NCBI RefSeq assembly: GCF_000488215.1
Contig: NZ_KI530735.1
Coordinates: 1 to 58,168, forward strand
DNA length: 58,168 nt
Direction: 5' to 3'
Origin: Acinetobacter nectaris CIP 110549
Lineage (GTDB): Bacteria > Pseudomonadota > Gammaproteobacteria > Pseudomonadales > Moraxellaceae
Positions within the stretch are counted from its first letter, which is position 1. The number at the start of each line of letters is the position of its first letter. The notes beneath the pieces are model-generated. The model saw nothing but the letters and a program-made list of their open reading frames with translations. It ran no database searches and was not told where the DNA came from. Shown here one piece after another: positions 10,627 to 19,813 of the stretch. A program made the position numbers and the translations under genes.

Positions 10627-11289
10627 ATGAAACTGCTAGCACTCGAAACCGCAAATGACCAATGTTCTGTTTGTTTGATGCGTGATCAAGATATTTTATT
10701 TAAAGTTTTAAGTGATCAAGCAAGAATGCAAACGCAAACCCTGCTACCTATGATTGAGCAAGGCTTACAAACGTGTAATTTAACGACTGAAGTATTGGAT
10801 GTGATTGCATTTAGTCGTGGGCCAGGCTCCTTTAGCGGTGTTCGTATTAATGCGGCTGTTACACAAGCACTTGCTTGGGCAAATGACTTACCCGTAATTG
10901 GTGTGTCTACATTACAAGCATTGGCACAGGCAGCATATCGTGAGCATGGTTTGATGGCTGTTACTGCTGTGATTGATGCAAGAATGAAAGAAGTATATAT
11001 CGCGAATTTTGAGTTAGATGATCGCGGTGTGATGCAAGCTGTTGATGCAGAACAACTGTTGAGTTATGCAGATGCAATGCAACATATTCAATTTACACCT
11101 GTAGGTTCTGGTGCAAATTTGTTGCAAGAAAGTGCAATGTTTACTCAAGTTAAAGCCTCTGCTGAAGATATTGCAAAAATTGCTATGTCGCTCGCTCAAG
11201 AAAAAAAATGGGTGAGTGCTGAAAATGCCTTGCCTGTATATTTACGTGATAATGCATGGAAAAAAATTTCTGAACAAGGCAAGTCTTAA
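10627..11289 (+). CDS. tsaB: tRNA N6-threonylcarbamoyladenosine synthesis protein TsaB
   Basis: Scaffold and partner of TsaD and TsaE in making t6A37 in ANN-decoding tRNAs. The 220-aa protein opens with the ASKHA-fold signature (LALETANDQCSVCL) and has GPGSFSGVRI near residues 65-74. It lacks the HxxxH iron motif of TsaD, as expected for TsaB. It heads a compact tsaB-uppP-rsmJ operon, with a 3-base gap to uppP. Confidence 0.95.
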   Translation: MKLLALETANDQCSVCLMRDQDILFKVLSDQARMQTQTLLPMIEQGLQTCNLTTEVLDVIAFSRGPGSFSGVRINAAVTQALAWANDLPVIGVSTLQALAQAAYREHGLMAVTAVIDARMKEVYIANFELDDRGVMQAVDAEQLLSYADAMQHIQFTPVGSGANLLQESAMFTQVKASAEDIAKIAMSLAQEKKWVSAENALPVYLRDNAWKKISEQGKS

Positions 11290-11292
11290 TTC

Positions 11293-12114
11293 ATGGATCT
11301 TATTTTACTTTTTAAAGCCGCGATTATGGGTTTGGTGGAAGGTGTAACCGAATTCCTACCAATCTCTAGTACGGGGCATCTTATTTTAACTGGTCAGTTA
11401 CTCGATTTTTGGACACCTGAAAAGCGAGATATGTTCTCTGTTGCTGTACAAATTGGTGCAATTGCAGCAGTCATTTATCAATATTGGAATAAGCTTTGGG
11501 GTGCACTTATTGGTGCAGTCACAGGTGATGAGCAGGGTCGCCGTCTAAGTATTAATTTAATTGTTGCAACAATTCCTATTATGGCGGTGGGTTTAACATT
11601 TGGTGAAACAGTAAAGTCATATTTGTTTAATGCGATTACGGTTGCTGTTGCTTTAATTATTGGTGGTTTTATTATTTTATGGGCTGAAAGAAGGCAACAT
11701 AAAACAGTAAGCCATGAAGTAGAGCAGCTTACTTTTAAACAAGCTGCACTTATTGGCCTTATTCAATGTTTTGCACTTGTTCCAGGTACATCACGTTCAG
11801 GCTCTACAATTATTGGTTCTCTTTTTCTTGGTGTGTCACGTAAAGCAGCCGCAGAGTTCTCTTTCTTTTTAGGTATTCCTGTCCTTATGGGTGCGGGATT
11901 ACTCGATATGTATAAAATGCGCCATGATTTGCATATTGAAGATATGGAAATTTTAGGTGCAGGCATTATTGTTGCTTTTATTTCAGCATTATTGGTAATT
12001 CGCGCATTGATTCGTTATGTATCTAAACATGACTTTAGTGTATTTGCTTACTACCGTATTGTGTTTGGTTTATTTATTTTAGTCACTTGGTGGACAGGCT
12101 GGGTAAATTGGTAA
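11293..12114 (+). CDS. uppP: undecaprenyl-diphosphate phosphatase UppP/BacA
   Basis: Integral membrane phosphatase that recycles undecaprenyl diphosphate, the lipid carrier of cell-wall and surface polysaccharides; it also confers bacitracin tolerance. It has both signature stretches: [17 protein letters not shown] near the N terminus and [17 protein letters not shown] in the middle, with about eight hydrophobic segments. Length of 273 aa is normal. The TAA stop shares bases with the rsmJ start (TAATG), indicating translational coupling. Confidence 0.97.
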   Translation: MDLILLFKAAIMGLVEGVTEFLPISSTGHLILTGQLLDFWTPEKRDMFSVAVQIGAIAAVIYQYWNKLWGALIGAVTGDEQGRRLSINLIVATIPIMAVGLTFGETVKSYLFNAITVAVALIIGGFIILWAERRQHKTVSHEVEQLTFKQAALIGLIQCFALVPGTSRSGSTIIGSLFLGVSRKAAAEFSFFLGIPVLMGAGLLDMYKMRHDLHIEDMEILGAGIIVAFISALLVIRALIRYVSKHDFSVFAYYRIVFGLFILVTWWTGWVNW

Positions 12115-12920
12115 TGCAATTTGTTTGTTGGTTTGAACAAGCGTATGAACAAAAAGCAAGTGAGATTGTAGGTCGTCTACAATCTCGTGGTGTAAATGTC
12201 GATTTGCAACTCGCTGAAAAAATTAATGCAAAATTTCTTCGTTTACACCCTGAACTTGCTTTAGTTATAGATCGTGATGGTTTGAGTATTGCAGCACAAG
12301 GCATGAAAATGCAGCCAGATTGGTATGCAGAAATTCCACGCTTAAAAAGAGCATCATTAAAAACAGAAATGCTAGCAAGAGCGACTCAGTCAAATGAACA
12401 GCCTACTCTGATTGATGCAACAGCAGGTTTAGGGCATGACTCATTGCTTATGGCAAAATTTGGTGCACAAGTCAGGCTTGTTGAGCGCCATCCTATTTTG
12501 TTTACACTGCTCGAAGAAGCTTATGAAAGTGCAAAAAAAGATATATTTTTAGCATCGATAACTGATAAAATTCAGTTAATATTTGCAGACTCGGCAAGCT
12601 ATTTAGAACAGTTAGCACAGACAAAGCAAAGTGTTGATGTTGTTTATTTGGACCCCATGTTCCCACAAAGAGACCAAAACCAACAAGGACAAAAAAAACA
12701 AGCACAGGTCAAAAAACAAATGCAGCTTTTGCATATGCTATTGCCCGAACATGGTGAAATGGATTTAGGCGACCACCTACTTATAGAAGCAAGGAAAGTT
12801 GCAAAAAGAGTCATTGTAAAACGACCGCGTCATGCAGTATTTTTAAATAATGAAGAACCTAAACATCAATGGTTAGGGGATGCATGTCGTTTCGATGCCT
12901 ATTTCAATATGGATACATAA
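12114..12920 (+). CDS. rsmJ: 16S rRNA (guanine(1516)-N(2))-methyltransferase RsmJ
   Basis: SAM-dependent methyltransferase that makes m2G1516 in 16S rRNA. It shows the SAM-binding [17 protein letters not shown], the acidic end of strand 2 (RLVERHPIL), and the family motif [11 protein letters not shown], with a basic helix of Lys and Gln just after it. The start at 12114 (268 aa) overlaps the uppP stop as TAATG; an upstream TTG at 12087 lies inside uppP and is unlikely. Third gene of the tsaB-uppP-rsmJ unit. Confidence 0.93.
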   Translation: MQFVCWFEQAYEQKASEIVGRLQSRGVNVDLQLAEKINAKFLRLHPELALVIDRDGLSIAAQGMKMQPDWYAEIPRLKRASLKTEMLARATQSNEQPTLIDATAGLGHDSLLMAKFGAQVRLVERHPILFTLLEEAYESAKKDIFLASITDKIQLIFADSASYLEQLAQTKQSVDVVYLDPMFPQRDQNQQGQKKQAQVKKQMQLLHMLLPEHGEMDLGDHLLIEARKVAKRVIVKRPRHAVFLNNEEPKHQWLGDACRFDAYFNMDT

Positions 12921-13019
12921 ACAAGTTGTTGTTCATTTTTGTAATGTAATGCTGTACTGCACGAGATATCGATTAGACTACATAAACAATAAATGAGCAA
13001 TAACGTATAAAGCAACGAA

Positions 13020-14462
13020 ATGTTGCTGGCCAGCAAAAATCCTATGATAGATCTTAAACCTTCTATTAACTTTTGGCATGATTTGAAAAGTAACCAAGTT
13101 GCAGGCCTATGGCTATTTCTTGGTTCACGTAAGTCATTGCAAATTGTACATCCATCTATTTTCCAACTCCTTTTTTGGGGAGCTGTTGCTGCAAGTGTAA
13201 ATACACTTTATAGCTGGATGGTTGCGGGTCAGGTTGGGCACTTTAACTCACAAGGGCTTGTAAGCTATGCACTTTGGCCTTTTATTGCACTAATTGTTGG
13301 TATTTTCCTTTCACAACGAATGAATAACCAAAGGTTGATGCTTGTACCTGCTTTATTATGGTTGGTACTTGATAGTAATGTTTTACTTATTCAATGCTTT
13401 TTACAGTATTTAGGCGATAATAATTTACTCAACTTCTTGCCAGATAGTATTTATAACTTTCTACCAACACTTTTTATGGTGTTCTTTGTATGGCAAAGTT
13501 TAGCAGTCATTTGGGTATTTTCTCGGGAGCTAAAATGGCCATGGTGGGAAAGAGCACTGATTATGTTTGCTACAGTGTGCACTTTGGTTGTTTGGCAAAT
13601 GTCGGTAAAACAACAGCCAATTTGGAAGGTTGATGATTCACCACCTACAATTTCAGAAGATGCATTATATGCCCAAGGGAATTTACTGCGCCAAACCCTA
13701 GAGCAAATACAGCTTGGTGATTTTTCACAAACACATTGGTACTTCTTAGGTGTTGCTGGTGATAGCTATGATTCTGTTTTTAGCTCTGAAGTACAACGAA
13801 TTAAGTCACAATTTGATACGCGATTTGGAACACTAGGACGGTCTGTTCAATTAGTTAATGATCCTGATACACGCACAAAAATTCCTATTGCATCTGAAAC
13901 AAGCATTCAATTGGCACTCAACCGAATTGGCCAACAAATGAATAAAGATACAGATGTTTTATTTATGTATTTAACATCCCACGGTTTAGCCAATCACTTT
14001 GAACTTGAAAATGCGCCAATTGATTTAAATCAAATCAACCCACAGTGGTTACGAAGTGCTTTAGACAAGTCGGGCATTAAATGGCGTGTTATTGTAATTT
14101 CTGCATGTTACTCAGGTAGTTTTATACCTGCATTACAGTCTGATAATACTTTAGTGATTACAGCTTCCGCCGCTGATCGTTCATCATTTGGCTGTAATAG
14201 TGAGTCTGATTATACTTATTTTGGTCGAGCATTCTTTGATCAAGCAATGAGAGAGAAAAGTACGCTACATGATGCCTTTACTGATGCCCAAGCAACTGTT
14301 TCAAAATGGGAGAATGCACAAGGTTTCGAACCTTCAGAACCACAATGGTCTTTAGGAAAAAATATGGAGCTGATGTTACCTCAGTTAGAAAAACATCTTT
14401 TCCCAAGCCCAACAGTAATACCAACAAGCCCTAATCCAATGCCATCACCGACAACGCCTTAG
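13020..14462 (+). CDS. polytopic membrane protein with C-terminal C13 (legumain-like) cysteine peptidase domain
   Basis: Five hydrophobic segments (about residues 47-70, 80-99, 106-128, 148-167 and 178-194) are followed by a soluble domain from ~205. That domain has the clan CD dyad: His321 in FMYLTSHGL and Cys363 in VIVISACYSGSF, plus the later ITASAADRSSFGC stretch, matching bacterial peptidase family C13. With five spans and a cytoplasmic N terminus the domain would face the periplasm. The tail is Pro/Ser/Thr-rich (from ~461), like a linker or wall-spanning end. The substrate is unknown; C13 relatives cleave after Asn or act as transamidases. Start at 13020 or the second ATG at 13044; no clear ribosome site for either. 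It sits 3 bases ahead of the fghA region, possibly co-transcribed. Confidence 0.85.
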   Translation: MLLASKNPMIDLKPSINFWHDLKSNQVAGLWLFLGSRKSLQIVHPSIFQLLFWGAVAASVNTLYSWMVAGQVGHFNSQGLVSYALWPFIALIVGIFLSQRMNNQRLMLVPALLWLVLDSNVLLIQCFLQYLGDNNLLNFLPDSIYNFLPTLFMVFFVWQSLAVIWVFSRELKWPWWERALIMFATVCTLVVWQMSVKQQPIWKVDDSPPTISEDALYAQGNLLRQTLEQIQLGDFSQTHWYFLGVAGDSYDSVFSSEVQRIKSQFDTRFGTLGRSVQLVNDPDTRTKIPIASETSIQLALNRIGQQMNKDTDVLFMYLTSHGLANHFELENAPIDLNQINPQWLRSALDKSGIKWRVIVISACYSGSFIPALQSDNTLVITASAADRSSFGCNSESDYTYFGRAFFDQAMREKSTLHDAFTDAQATVSKWENAQGFEPSEPQWSLGKNMELMLPQLEKHLFPSPTVIPTSPNPMPSPTTP

Positions 14463-14471
14463 GAAGTGAAA

Positions 14472-15305
14472 ATGAATTTATTACAGAAAAATTATTGTTT
14501 TGCTGGTGAGCAGCGTACTTATGAAATGTCATCTGTATATTTACAAGGAATAGCAAAATTTTCTGTATATATTCCACCACAAGCAGAAAAGGAAAAATGT
14601 CCTGCTATTTTTTTTCTAGCAGGATTAACCAGTAATGAGGAAACTTTTGCAATAAAAGCACATGCTCAAAATATGGCTTCTCAGCTCGGTTTAATACTTG
14701 TTATGCCAGATACATCACCACGTGGCGAAAGTGTGGCTGATGATGAGGCTTGGGATATTGGTCAGGGAGCAGGATTTTATATTAATACGCAACAAATGCC
14801 TTGGAAAACACACTTTCAAATGGAGAGTTATATTGTTGAAGAGCTATATGCACAATTAATTAAAAACTTTCCAATAGATGCGCGCCGTATAGGTATTATG
14901 GGGCATAGCATGGGTGGACATGGTGCGTTAACACTTGCATGGAAGTATCCGAATTTATTTAGATCGGTTTCTGCTTTTGCACCTATTTGTGCAGCAAGTG
15001 AGTGTCCTTGGGGAGAAAAGGTTTTTTCTGCTTACTTGGGCGAAGATAAAGATATTTGGAAAAACCATGATGCTGTCGCTTTGGTTGAGAAGCAAGGGGC
15101 ACTATTTTCTGATGTTCTTATTGATCAGGGTTTGGCAGATCAATTCTATTCACAGCTTCAACCTGAAAAACTAAAAGCAGTGTGTGAAAAGAAAGGACAG
15201 CCTTTGACCCTTCGATTCCATGATCATTATGACCATGGGTATTATTTTGTGCAGTCATTTATTGATGATCATTTAAAATTTCACTTTAACCATCTGAATG
15301 CATAA
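14472..15305 (+). CDS. fghA: S-formylglutathione hydrolase
   Basis: Alpha/beta hydrolase of the esterase D family (277 aa) that hydrolyses S-formylglutathione to formate and glutathione in formaldehyde detoxification. The oxyanion region FFLAGLTSNEETF, the nucleophile elbow GHSMGGHGAL with Ser146, and the closing catalytic histidine in DHYDHGYYF are all present. AGGAAG at 14461-14466 supports ATG 14472 over the GTG at 14466. The usual partner alcohol dehydrogenase (adhC/frmA) is not next to it; the C13 peptidase gene precedes it by 9 bases. It is convergent with the DUF2218 gene, with a 2-base gap and no terminator between. Confidence 0.93.
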   Translation: MNLLQKNYCFAGEQRTYEMSSVYLQGIAKFSVYIPPQAEKEKCPAIFFLAGLTSNEETFAIKAHAQNMASQLGLILVMPDTSPRGESVADDEAWDIGQGAGFYINTQQMPWKTHFQMESYIVEELYAQLIKNFPIDARRIGIMGHSMGGHGALTLAWKYPNLFRSVSAFAPICAASECPWGEKVFSAYLGEDKDIWKNHDAVALVEKQGALFSDVLIDQGLADQFYSQLQPEKLKAVCEKKGQPLTLRFHDHYDHGYYFVQSFIDDHLKFHFNHLNA

Positions 15306-15307
15306 AA

Positions 15308-15592
15308 TTAATTTTCTGTATGTTGCCATGTCACATCAAACTCTTGGTGTGCCATACGGTTCAGATGATCAATGACAACTTGCTCTAAACGGGCAAAATC
15401 GACATCATTATTTCCTTCAATAGATACATCTAGAGTTGTTTCTTTCGGGTAAAGAAACACTTTTGCATTTGGAAATGGAATAAAAAAAGCATTTTCCGTT
15501 TCTTCTACTTCAAACTTATGTTTCCAATGATTGAATAGTCTTTTTGCAATACGTCGTCCTTCTTCTGTATGAACTTGGGTAATGCTTTTCAT
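15308..15592 (-). CDS. DUF2218 family protein
   Basis: 94-aa soluble protein with the DUF2218 pattern: an N-terminal helix ending in RLFNHWKHKFEVEE, then strand-rich segments (AFFIPFPNAKVFLYPKETTLDVSIEG) and a C-terminal helix (LEQVVIDHLNRMAHQE). Homologues are widespread small cytoplasmic proteins of unknown biochemical role, often seen near iron- or redox-related genes. No signal peptide. Nothing around it suggests a specific job. Confidence 0.8.
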   Translation of the reverse strand: MKSITQVHTEEGRRIAKRLFNHWKHKFEVEETENAFFIPFPNAKVFLYPKETTLDVSIEGNNDVDFARLEQVVIDHLNRMAHQEFDVTWQHTEN

Positions 15593-15736
15593 ATCATATC
15601 CTTGTTTTAAACGAGAATTAATCTTAACAAGATAATAAGGATTGCGTGTAATAAAAATGTATTTAGGTGTTTTTATAAAAGATGCTGTCTAGATTTGTTA
15701 TAATTGAACCATATCTGTTCACTGTTTGGGATTTCC

Positions 15737-16423
15737 ATGTCTAAGCCATATCTTATTGCACCGTCTATTTTATCTGCTGATTTTGCTCGTTTAGGTGAAG
15801 AAGTTGAAAATGTTTTAAACGCAGGGGCAGATGTTGTTCATTTCGATGTTATGGATAACCATTATGTGCCGAATTTAACGTTTGGTGCAGGTGTATGTAA
15901 AGCACTTAAAAACTATGGTATTAAAGCACCAATCGATGTGCATTTAATGGTCTCTCCAGTCGATCGTATGATTGGTGATTTTTTAGATGCAGGTGCGGAT
16001 ATTATTACATTTCACCCTGAAGCTTCAGAACATATCGACCGTTCATTGCAGCTTATTAAATCTGGTGGTGCAAAAGCAGGTCTAGTATTTAATCCTGCAA
16101 CGCCGTTGCACTATTTAGACTATGTTTTAGATAAAGTTGATCAAATTTTATTGATGAGTGTAAACCCTGGTTTTGGTGGTCAGAAGTTTATTCCAATGAC
16201 ATTGGATAAGTTACGTCAAGCACGTCAAATTATTGACGCCAGTGGTCAAGATATTCGACTTGAAGTAGATGGTGGTGTGACACCTGCAAATATTCGTGAA
16301 ATTGCAGAAGCAGGTGCAGATATGTTTGTTGCAGGTTCTGCCATTTTTGGTAAACCTGATTATAAGTCTGTTATTGATGAAATGCGTGCAGAATTAAACC
16401 AAGTAAATAAAATTGAAGTTTAA
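15737..16423 (+). CDS. rpe: ribulose-phosphate 3-epimerase Rpe
   Basis: TIM-barrel epimerase interconverting ribulose-5-phosphate and xylulose-5-phosphate in the pentose phosphate pathway. Motifs with metal ligands are visible: [40 protein letters not shown] and LEVDGGVTP, plus the phosphate site [12 protein letters not shown]. The ATG at 15737 gives the standard N terminus [10 protein letters not shown] (228 aa); an in-frame TTG at 15704 is rejected. Confidence 0.97.
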   Translation: MSKPYLIAPSILSADFARLGEEVENVLNAGADVVHFDVMDNHYVPNLTFGAGVCKALKNYGIKAPIDVHLMVSPVDRMIGDFLDAGADIITFHPEASEHIDRSLQLIKSGGAKAGLVFNPATPLHYLDYVLDKVDQILLMSVNPGFGGQKFIPMTLDKLRQARQIIDASGQDIRLEVDGGVTPANIREIAEAGADMFVAGSAIFGKPDYKSVIDEMRAELNQVNKIEV

Positions 16424-16532
16424 AATATAATAAATATTATATCAGTCCTTATTTAATGGGCTGGTATAATAATATATTCTCTGTTTATAATTAAAATAAA
16501 TATATAATGGTTTTTTGCCTCGGGGAAAATCC

Positions 16533-17027
16533 ATGTTTTTATCTAAGCGTTATTCTATTTTTATAGTTTCAATTGTATGTTTGAGTCAGCATGTATCTGC
16601 AAGTGCGATAGAACAGCCTTCCATAGCTGGTTCATGGGTACTTGAAAGTTATAAAGTAGAAGATCAAGCAACGCATCATTTTATTCCTGCTATGGGTGAG
16701 CATCCGACAGGGCGCGTGATTTTTACACAAGATCATCGCATTAATTTTGTTCTTACAGGTGATAATAGAAGTAAAACAGCAACAACAGATACAGAAAAAG
16801 CAGCATTATTAGACTCTGTAATTGCATATACTGGAATGTGGTCATTAAAAGAAAATCAATGGTGTACAGATGTTGAGTCTGCATGGAACCCGAAGTGGGT
16901 AGGCACTCAGCAATGTAGAGAGTTTCATATACATGGCAATACATTAGATGTTTTAACGCCGTGGCGTCAAATGCCAAACTGGCCGGGAATAACACGTTCA
17001 ATTATTACATTTAAGAAAGATATTTAA
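16533..17027 (+). CDS. secreted lipocalin-like protein
   Basis: 164-aa protein with a Sec signal peptide (cleavage likely after SASA near residue 23) and a small beta-barrel of the lipocalin-like type: opening IAGSWVLESYKVED, then PTGRVIFTQDHRINFVL and closing strand ITRSIITFKKD. Two cysteines (WCTD and QQCREF) could form a periplasmic disulfide. The GGGGAAA at 16522-16528 fixes the ATG at 16533; a TTG 18 bases earlier is unlikely. The ligand is unknown. It is alone between rpe and the OPT transporter. Confidence 0.75.
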   Translation: MFLSKRYSIFIVSIVCLSQHVSASAIEQPSIAGSWVLESYKVEDQATHHFIPAMGEHPTGRVIFTQDHRINFVLTGDNRSKTATTDTEKAALLDSVIAYTGMWSLKENQWCTDVESAWNPKWVGTQQCREFHIHGNTLDVLTPWRQMPNWPGITRSIITFKKDI

Positions 17028-17038
17028 GACTTTATGGC

Positions 17039-17065
17039 ATCGCCTTTGCTTATTGCATAGGCGAT
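17039..17065 (+). other. inverted repeat after the lipocalin-like gene
   Basis: ATCGCCT (17039-17045) and AGGCGAT (17059-17065) form a 7-bp stem with a 13-base loop. No T-run follows, so it is at best a factor-dependent terminator or a 3'-end stabiliser. Confidence 0.4.
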
Positions 17066-17258
17066 ACTAAATAAATTATGTTTGAAATATAGTCATTTAA
17101 ATCAATTTATAAATCATTAATTATTATATTGTCATAATTTTTACTAAGGTATAATCGCAATTTATTAAAATTAAAGTAAATATATTATAAATGTGTATTA
17201 ATTTATATTTTTATAGATTTTAAAATAAATTAAAAATAGATGTAACAAGGAAGTATAT

Positions 17259-19301
17259 ATGTCGAAACCCTCTTTCACTAATGACCCTTATTCAGGCTAT
17301 AAAGAATTGACATTACGTGGTGTTATTCTAGGCATTATTATTACTATTATTTTTACTGCATCAAATATTTATTTGGGTCTTAAAGTGGGTTTGACCTTTG
17401 CATCTTCAATACCTGCTGCTGTGTTGTCTATGGCATTATTGAAGTTTGCGAAAGGCTCTAATATTCTCGAAAACAATTTAGTACAGACACAAGCATCTGC
17501 GGCAGGAACTTTGTCTTCAGTTATTTTTGTTTTACCAGGGTTGTTAATGATTGGATATTGGCAACAGTTTCCATTTTGGCAAGTCTCTTTGCTGTGCCTA
17601 GGCGGTGGAATACTTGGAGTATTATTTACTATTCCGTTACGCCAAATTATGGTGGTACAAAGTGATTTACCTTACCCTGAGGGGATTGCCGCTGCTGAAA
17701 TTTTAAAAGCGGGAACAGCAGGCACTGTTGTCAATGAGAAAGGGGTTGTACAGGAAAGTAAAGAAACAACACATGCCAAAGAAATTCTTTATGGTGGTGT
17801 TCTTGCTGCGATGGTAAGTTTCCTTAACAGTGGTTTGCGCGTAATCTCGGACAGTGCAAGTATTTGGTTAAAAGGTAGTCATGCAATATTTCAAATACCT
17901 ATGGGGTTTTCTCTTGCACTTTTAGGTGCAGGTAGTTTAATTGGGATGTCAGCAGGTGTGGCAATACTTGTTGGTGTTTTTATTGCATGGGGTATTGCAG
18001 TACCGCTGCTATCGAGTTGGGCACCATTGCCTATTGGTGTTGAAATGACACAGTATGCACATCAACTTTGGGCATCAAAAGTCCGATTTATGGGGGTGGG
18101 TACAATCGGTGTTGCATCAATTTGGACTTTAATCATGCTGTTTAAGCCTATGGTTGAGGGAATCCGATTATCTATACGTGCATATCAACAACAAGATGAA
18201 AATGTAACGTACGTTCGTACGGAGCAAGATTTAGCGCCACGTCATATATTTGCTATTATGCTTGGAACAGTTTTCGTTCTTTTTGCAACCTTTTATTATT
18301 TTATTGCCCATGCTTATATTGCAGTGCCAATGGCATGGCTATTTGTGATTTTGGTTACGATTATCACATTTATTATTGGTTTTTTTATTGCTGCTGCTTG
18401 TGGTTATATGGCCGGTCTTGTGGGCTCATCTTCAAGTCCTATTTCAGGTATTGGTATTTTATCTGTCTTGGTGATTGCAACGGCATTATTTGGGCTAGGG
18501 CACGTAACACATGTTTTATCGACAGTAGATGGTGTAAAGTTTTTAACAGCATTAACATTATTTGCAACATCCGCAATTTTGGCGATTGCAACCATTTCCA
18601 ATGACAATTTACAGGATTTAAAAACGGGTTATTTGGTTTCAGCAACGCCTGCAAAACAGCAAATTGCACTGATTATTGGGTCGATTACAGGTGCATTGGT
18701 CATTGCACCTGTGGTTGAGCTTTTATACCAAGCGTATGGCTTTACAGGCGCAATGCCTAGAACAGGTATGGATATAGCTCAAGCATTGGCTGCACCTCAG
18801 GCATTATTGATGACAACCATTAGCCAAGGTATTTTCTCGAAAAGTTTAGATTGGTCATCCATTGGTTTGGGTGCAGTGTTGGCAGTAGCATTGATTGTAT
18901 TTGACTTTGTTCTAAAAAAGGCATCAAAACAAAAGTTATCACTCCCAGTTTTGGCTGTAGGTATGGGAATTTACTTACCTCCAAGTGTAAATATGCCACT
19001 TTTTATTGGTGCATTTATTTTTTGGGCAATGCAAAAATATATTGCTAAGAATAAAGGTGTAGATGCAGTTAAAAGAATAGAACAAAAGGGAACATTGTTT
19101 GCGGCAGGCCTTATTTTTGGAGAAAGCCTAATGGGTGTAATTCTCGCAGTTATAATAGTTGTTTCTGTGAGTACAGGTGGTTCGGATAGCCCATTGGCCA
19201 TTCATATACCTGCATCATGGCAAAGTCTACAGGATATTTTAGGTTTTATTTCTTTTGCTGTCGTGAGTTTTATTTTTATTAAACGATCTTTAAAGTCTTA
19301 A
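17259..19301 (+). CDS. OPT-family oligopeptide transporter
   Basis: Inner-membrane proton-coupled transporter of 680 aa with about 14-16 hydrophobic segments. Near the N terminus it has the OPT pattern LTLRGVILGIIITIIFTASNIYLGLKVGLT, then QTQASAAGTLSS and LPYPEGIAAAEILKAG, which mark the bacterial OPT/YSL-like branch. It should import di- or oligopeptides or related metal-peptide chelates; the substrate is not determinable. It stands alone, with a 231-base AT-rich leader and a strong terminator close behind. Confidence 0.92.
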   Translation: MSKPSFTNDPYSGYKELTLRGVILGIIITIIFTASNIYLGLKVGLTFASSIPAAVLSMALLKFAKGSNILENNLVQTQASAAGTLSSVIFVLPGLLMIGYWQQFPFWQVSLLCLGGGILGVLFTIPLRQIMVVQSDLPYPEGIAAAEILKAGTAGTVVNEKGVVQESKETTHAKEILYGGVLAAMVSFLNSGLRVISDSASIWLKGSHAIFQIPMGFSLALLGAGSLIGMSAGVAILVGVFIAWGIAVPLLSSWAPLPIGVEMTQYAHQLWASKVRFMGVGTIGVASIWTLIMLFKPMVEGIRLSIRAYQQQDENVTYVRTEQDLAPRHIFAIMLGTVFVLFATFYYFIAHAYIAVPMAWLFVILVTIITFIIGFFIAAACGYMAGLVGSSSSPISGIGILSVLVIATALFGLGHVTHVLSTVDGVKFLTALTLFATSAILAIATISNDNLQDLKTGYLVSATPAKQQIALIIGSITGALVIAPVVELLYQAYGFTGAMPRTGMDIAQALAAPQALLMTTISQGIFSKSLDWSSIGLGAVLAVALIVFDFVLKKASKQKLSLPVLAVGMGIYLPPSVNMPLFIGAFIFWAMQKYIAKNKGVDAVKRIEQKGTLFAAGLIFGESLMGVILAVIIVVSVSTGGSDSPLAIHIPASWQSLQDILGFISFAVVSFIFIKRSLKS

Positions 19302-19331
19302 ACATTTATCGTTACGAAAAATGTTTGAATC

Positions 19332-19370
19332 ATGCCTTGAGGTCTATTATGATCAAGGCATTGTTTTTCT
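19332..19370 (+). terminator. terminator after the OPT gene
   Basis: ATGCCTTGA (19332-19340) and TCAAGGCAT (19353-19361) form a perfect 9-bp stem followed by TTGTTTTTCT. Its T-run ends only about 12 bases before the first cop-operon ATG. A second short repeat (AAACATTT / AAATGTTT, 19300-19326) lies just upstream. Confidence 0.8.
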
Positions 19371-19382
19371 CTTATTTTATAT

Positions 19383-19778
19383 ATGCGCATGTCAAATGTC
19401 TTTCAGCTTGCATTGAAGTTGCTTATTGCTTTTGCAATTGGCTGCTTTGGCATGGTGAATGCAAAAATGCAAGTTGCATATATTGATATCGAAAAAAATC
19501 ATGAAATGTCGATGCAACATCATGAAATGATGCAAGCACATTGTGCAGATGAGGAAATGCCTCAGCAAATGATGAAGCAACCGCATAAGCATACGGTCGG
19601 TTGTATCGATTGTCAGATTTTACATTGTCAAAATATTAATTATGCCTTAGCAGATCATGAAGCAGTACTTCAACCGTTATCTACACATATAAAGATTTTA
19701 GAAAGTCCTCCAATTGAGTATTACTCAGCCACATTGAGTGGTCATTTACAAAAAATTCTTCGCCCTCCAAGAGTATAG
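19383..19778 (+). CDS. small His/Met/Cys-rich exported protein, CopL-like
   Basis: 131-aa protein with a signal peptide (cleavage near residue 26, VNA). The mature part is rich in Met and His (HEMSMQHHEMMQAHCADEEM) and has a C-x-x-C plus a third Cys (GCIDCQILHC). It ends in LRPPRV, a tail typical of the DUF2946/CopL group that precedes copAB in Xanthomonas-like copLAB operons. Likely role: binding copper or tuning cop expression; this is an inference from position and composition. ATG 19383 and 19389 are both possible. It lies 35 bases upstream of copA. Confidence 0.75.
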   Translation: MRMSNVFQLALKLLIAFAIGCFGMVNAKMQVAYIDIEKNHEMSMQHHEMMQAHCADEEMPQQMMKQPHKHTVGCIDCQILHCQNINYALADHEAVLQPLSTHIKILESPPIEYYSATLSGHLQKILRPPRV

Positions 19779-19813
19779 CCTTTTTATAAATTTCTATTTT
19801 TTATTCAAAGGTT

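Noticed and set aside
12087..12113. TTG start upstream of rsmJ inside uppP
   Set aside because: It would put 27 bases of overlap into uppP without a ribosome site; the TAATG stop-start junction at 12112-12116 is the natural start.
18335..18669. Overlapping antisense and alternate-frame ORFs inside the OPT transporter gene
   Set aside because: Shadow frames of a well-supported transporter; no start signals or conserved motifs of their own.
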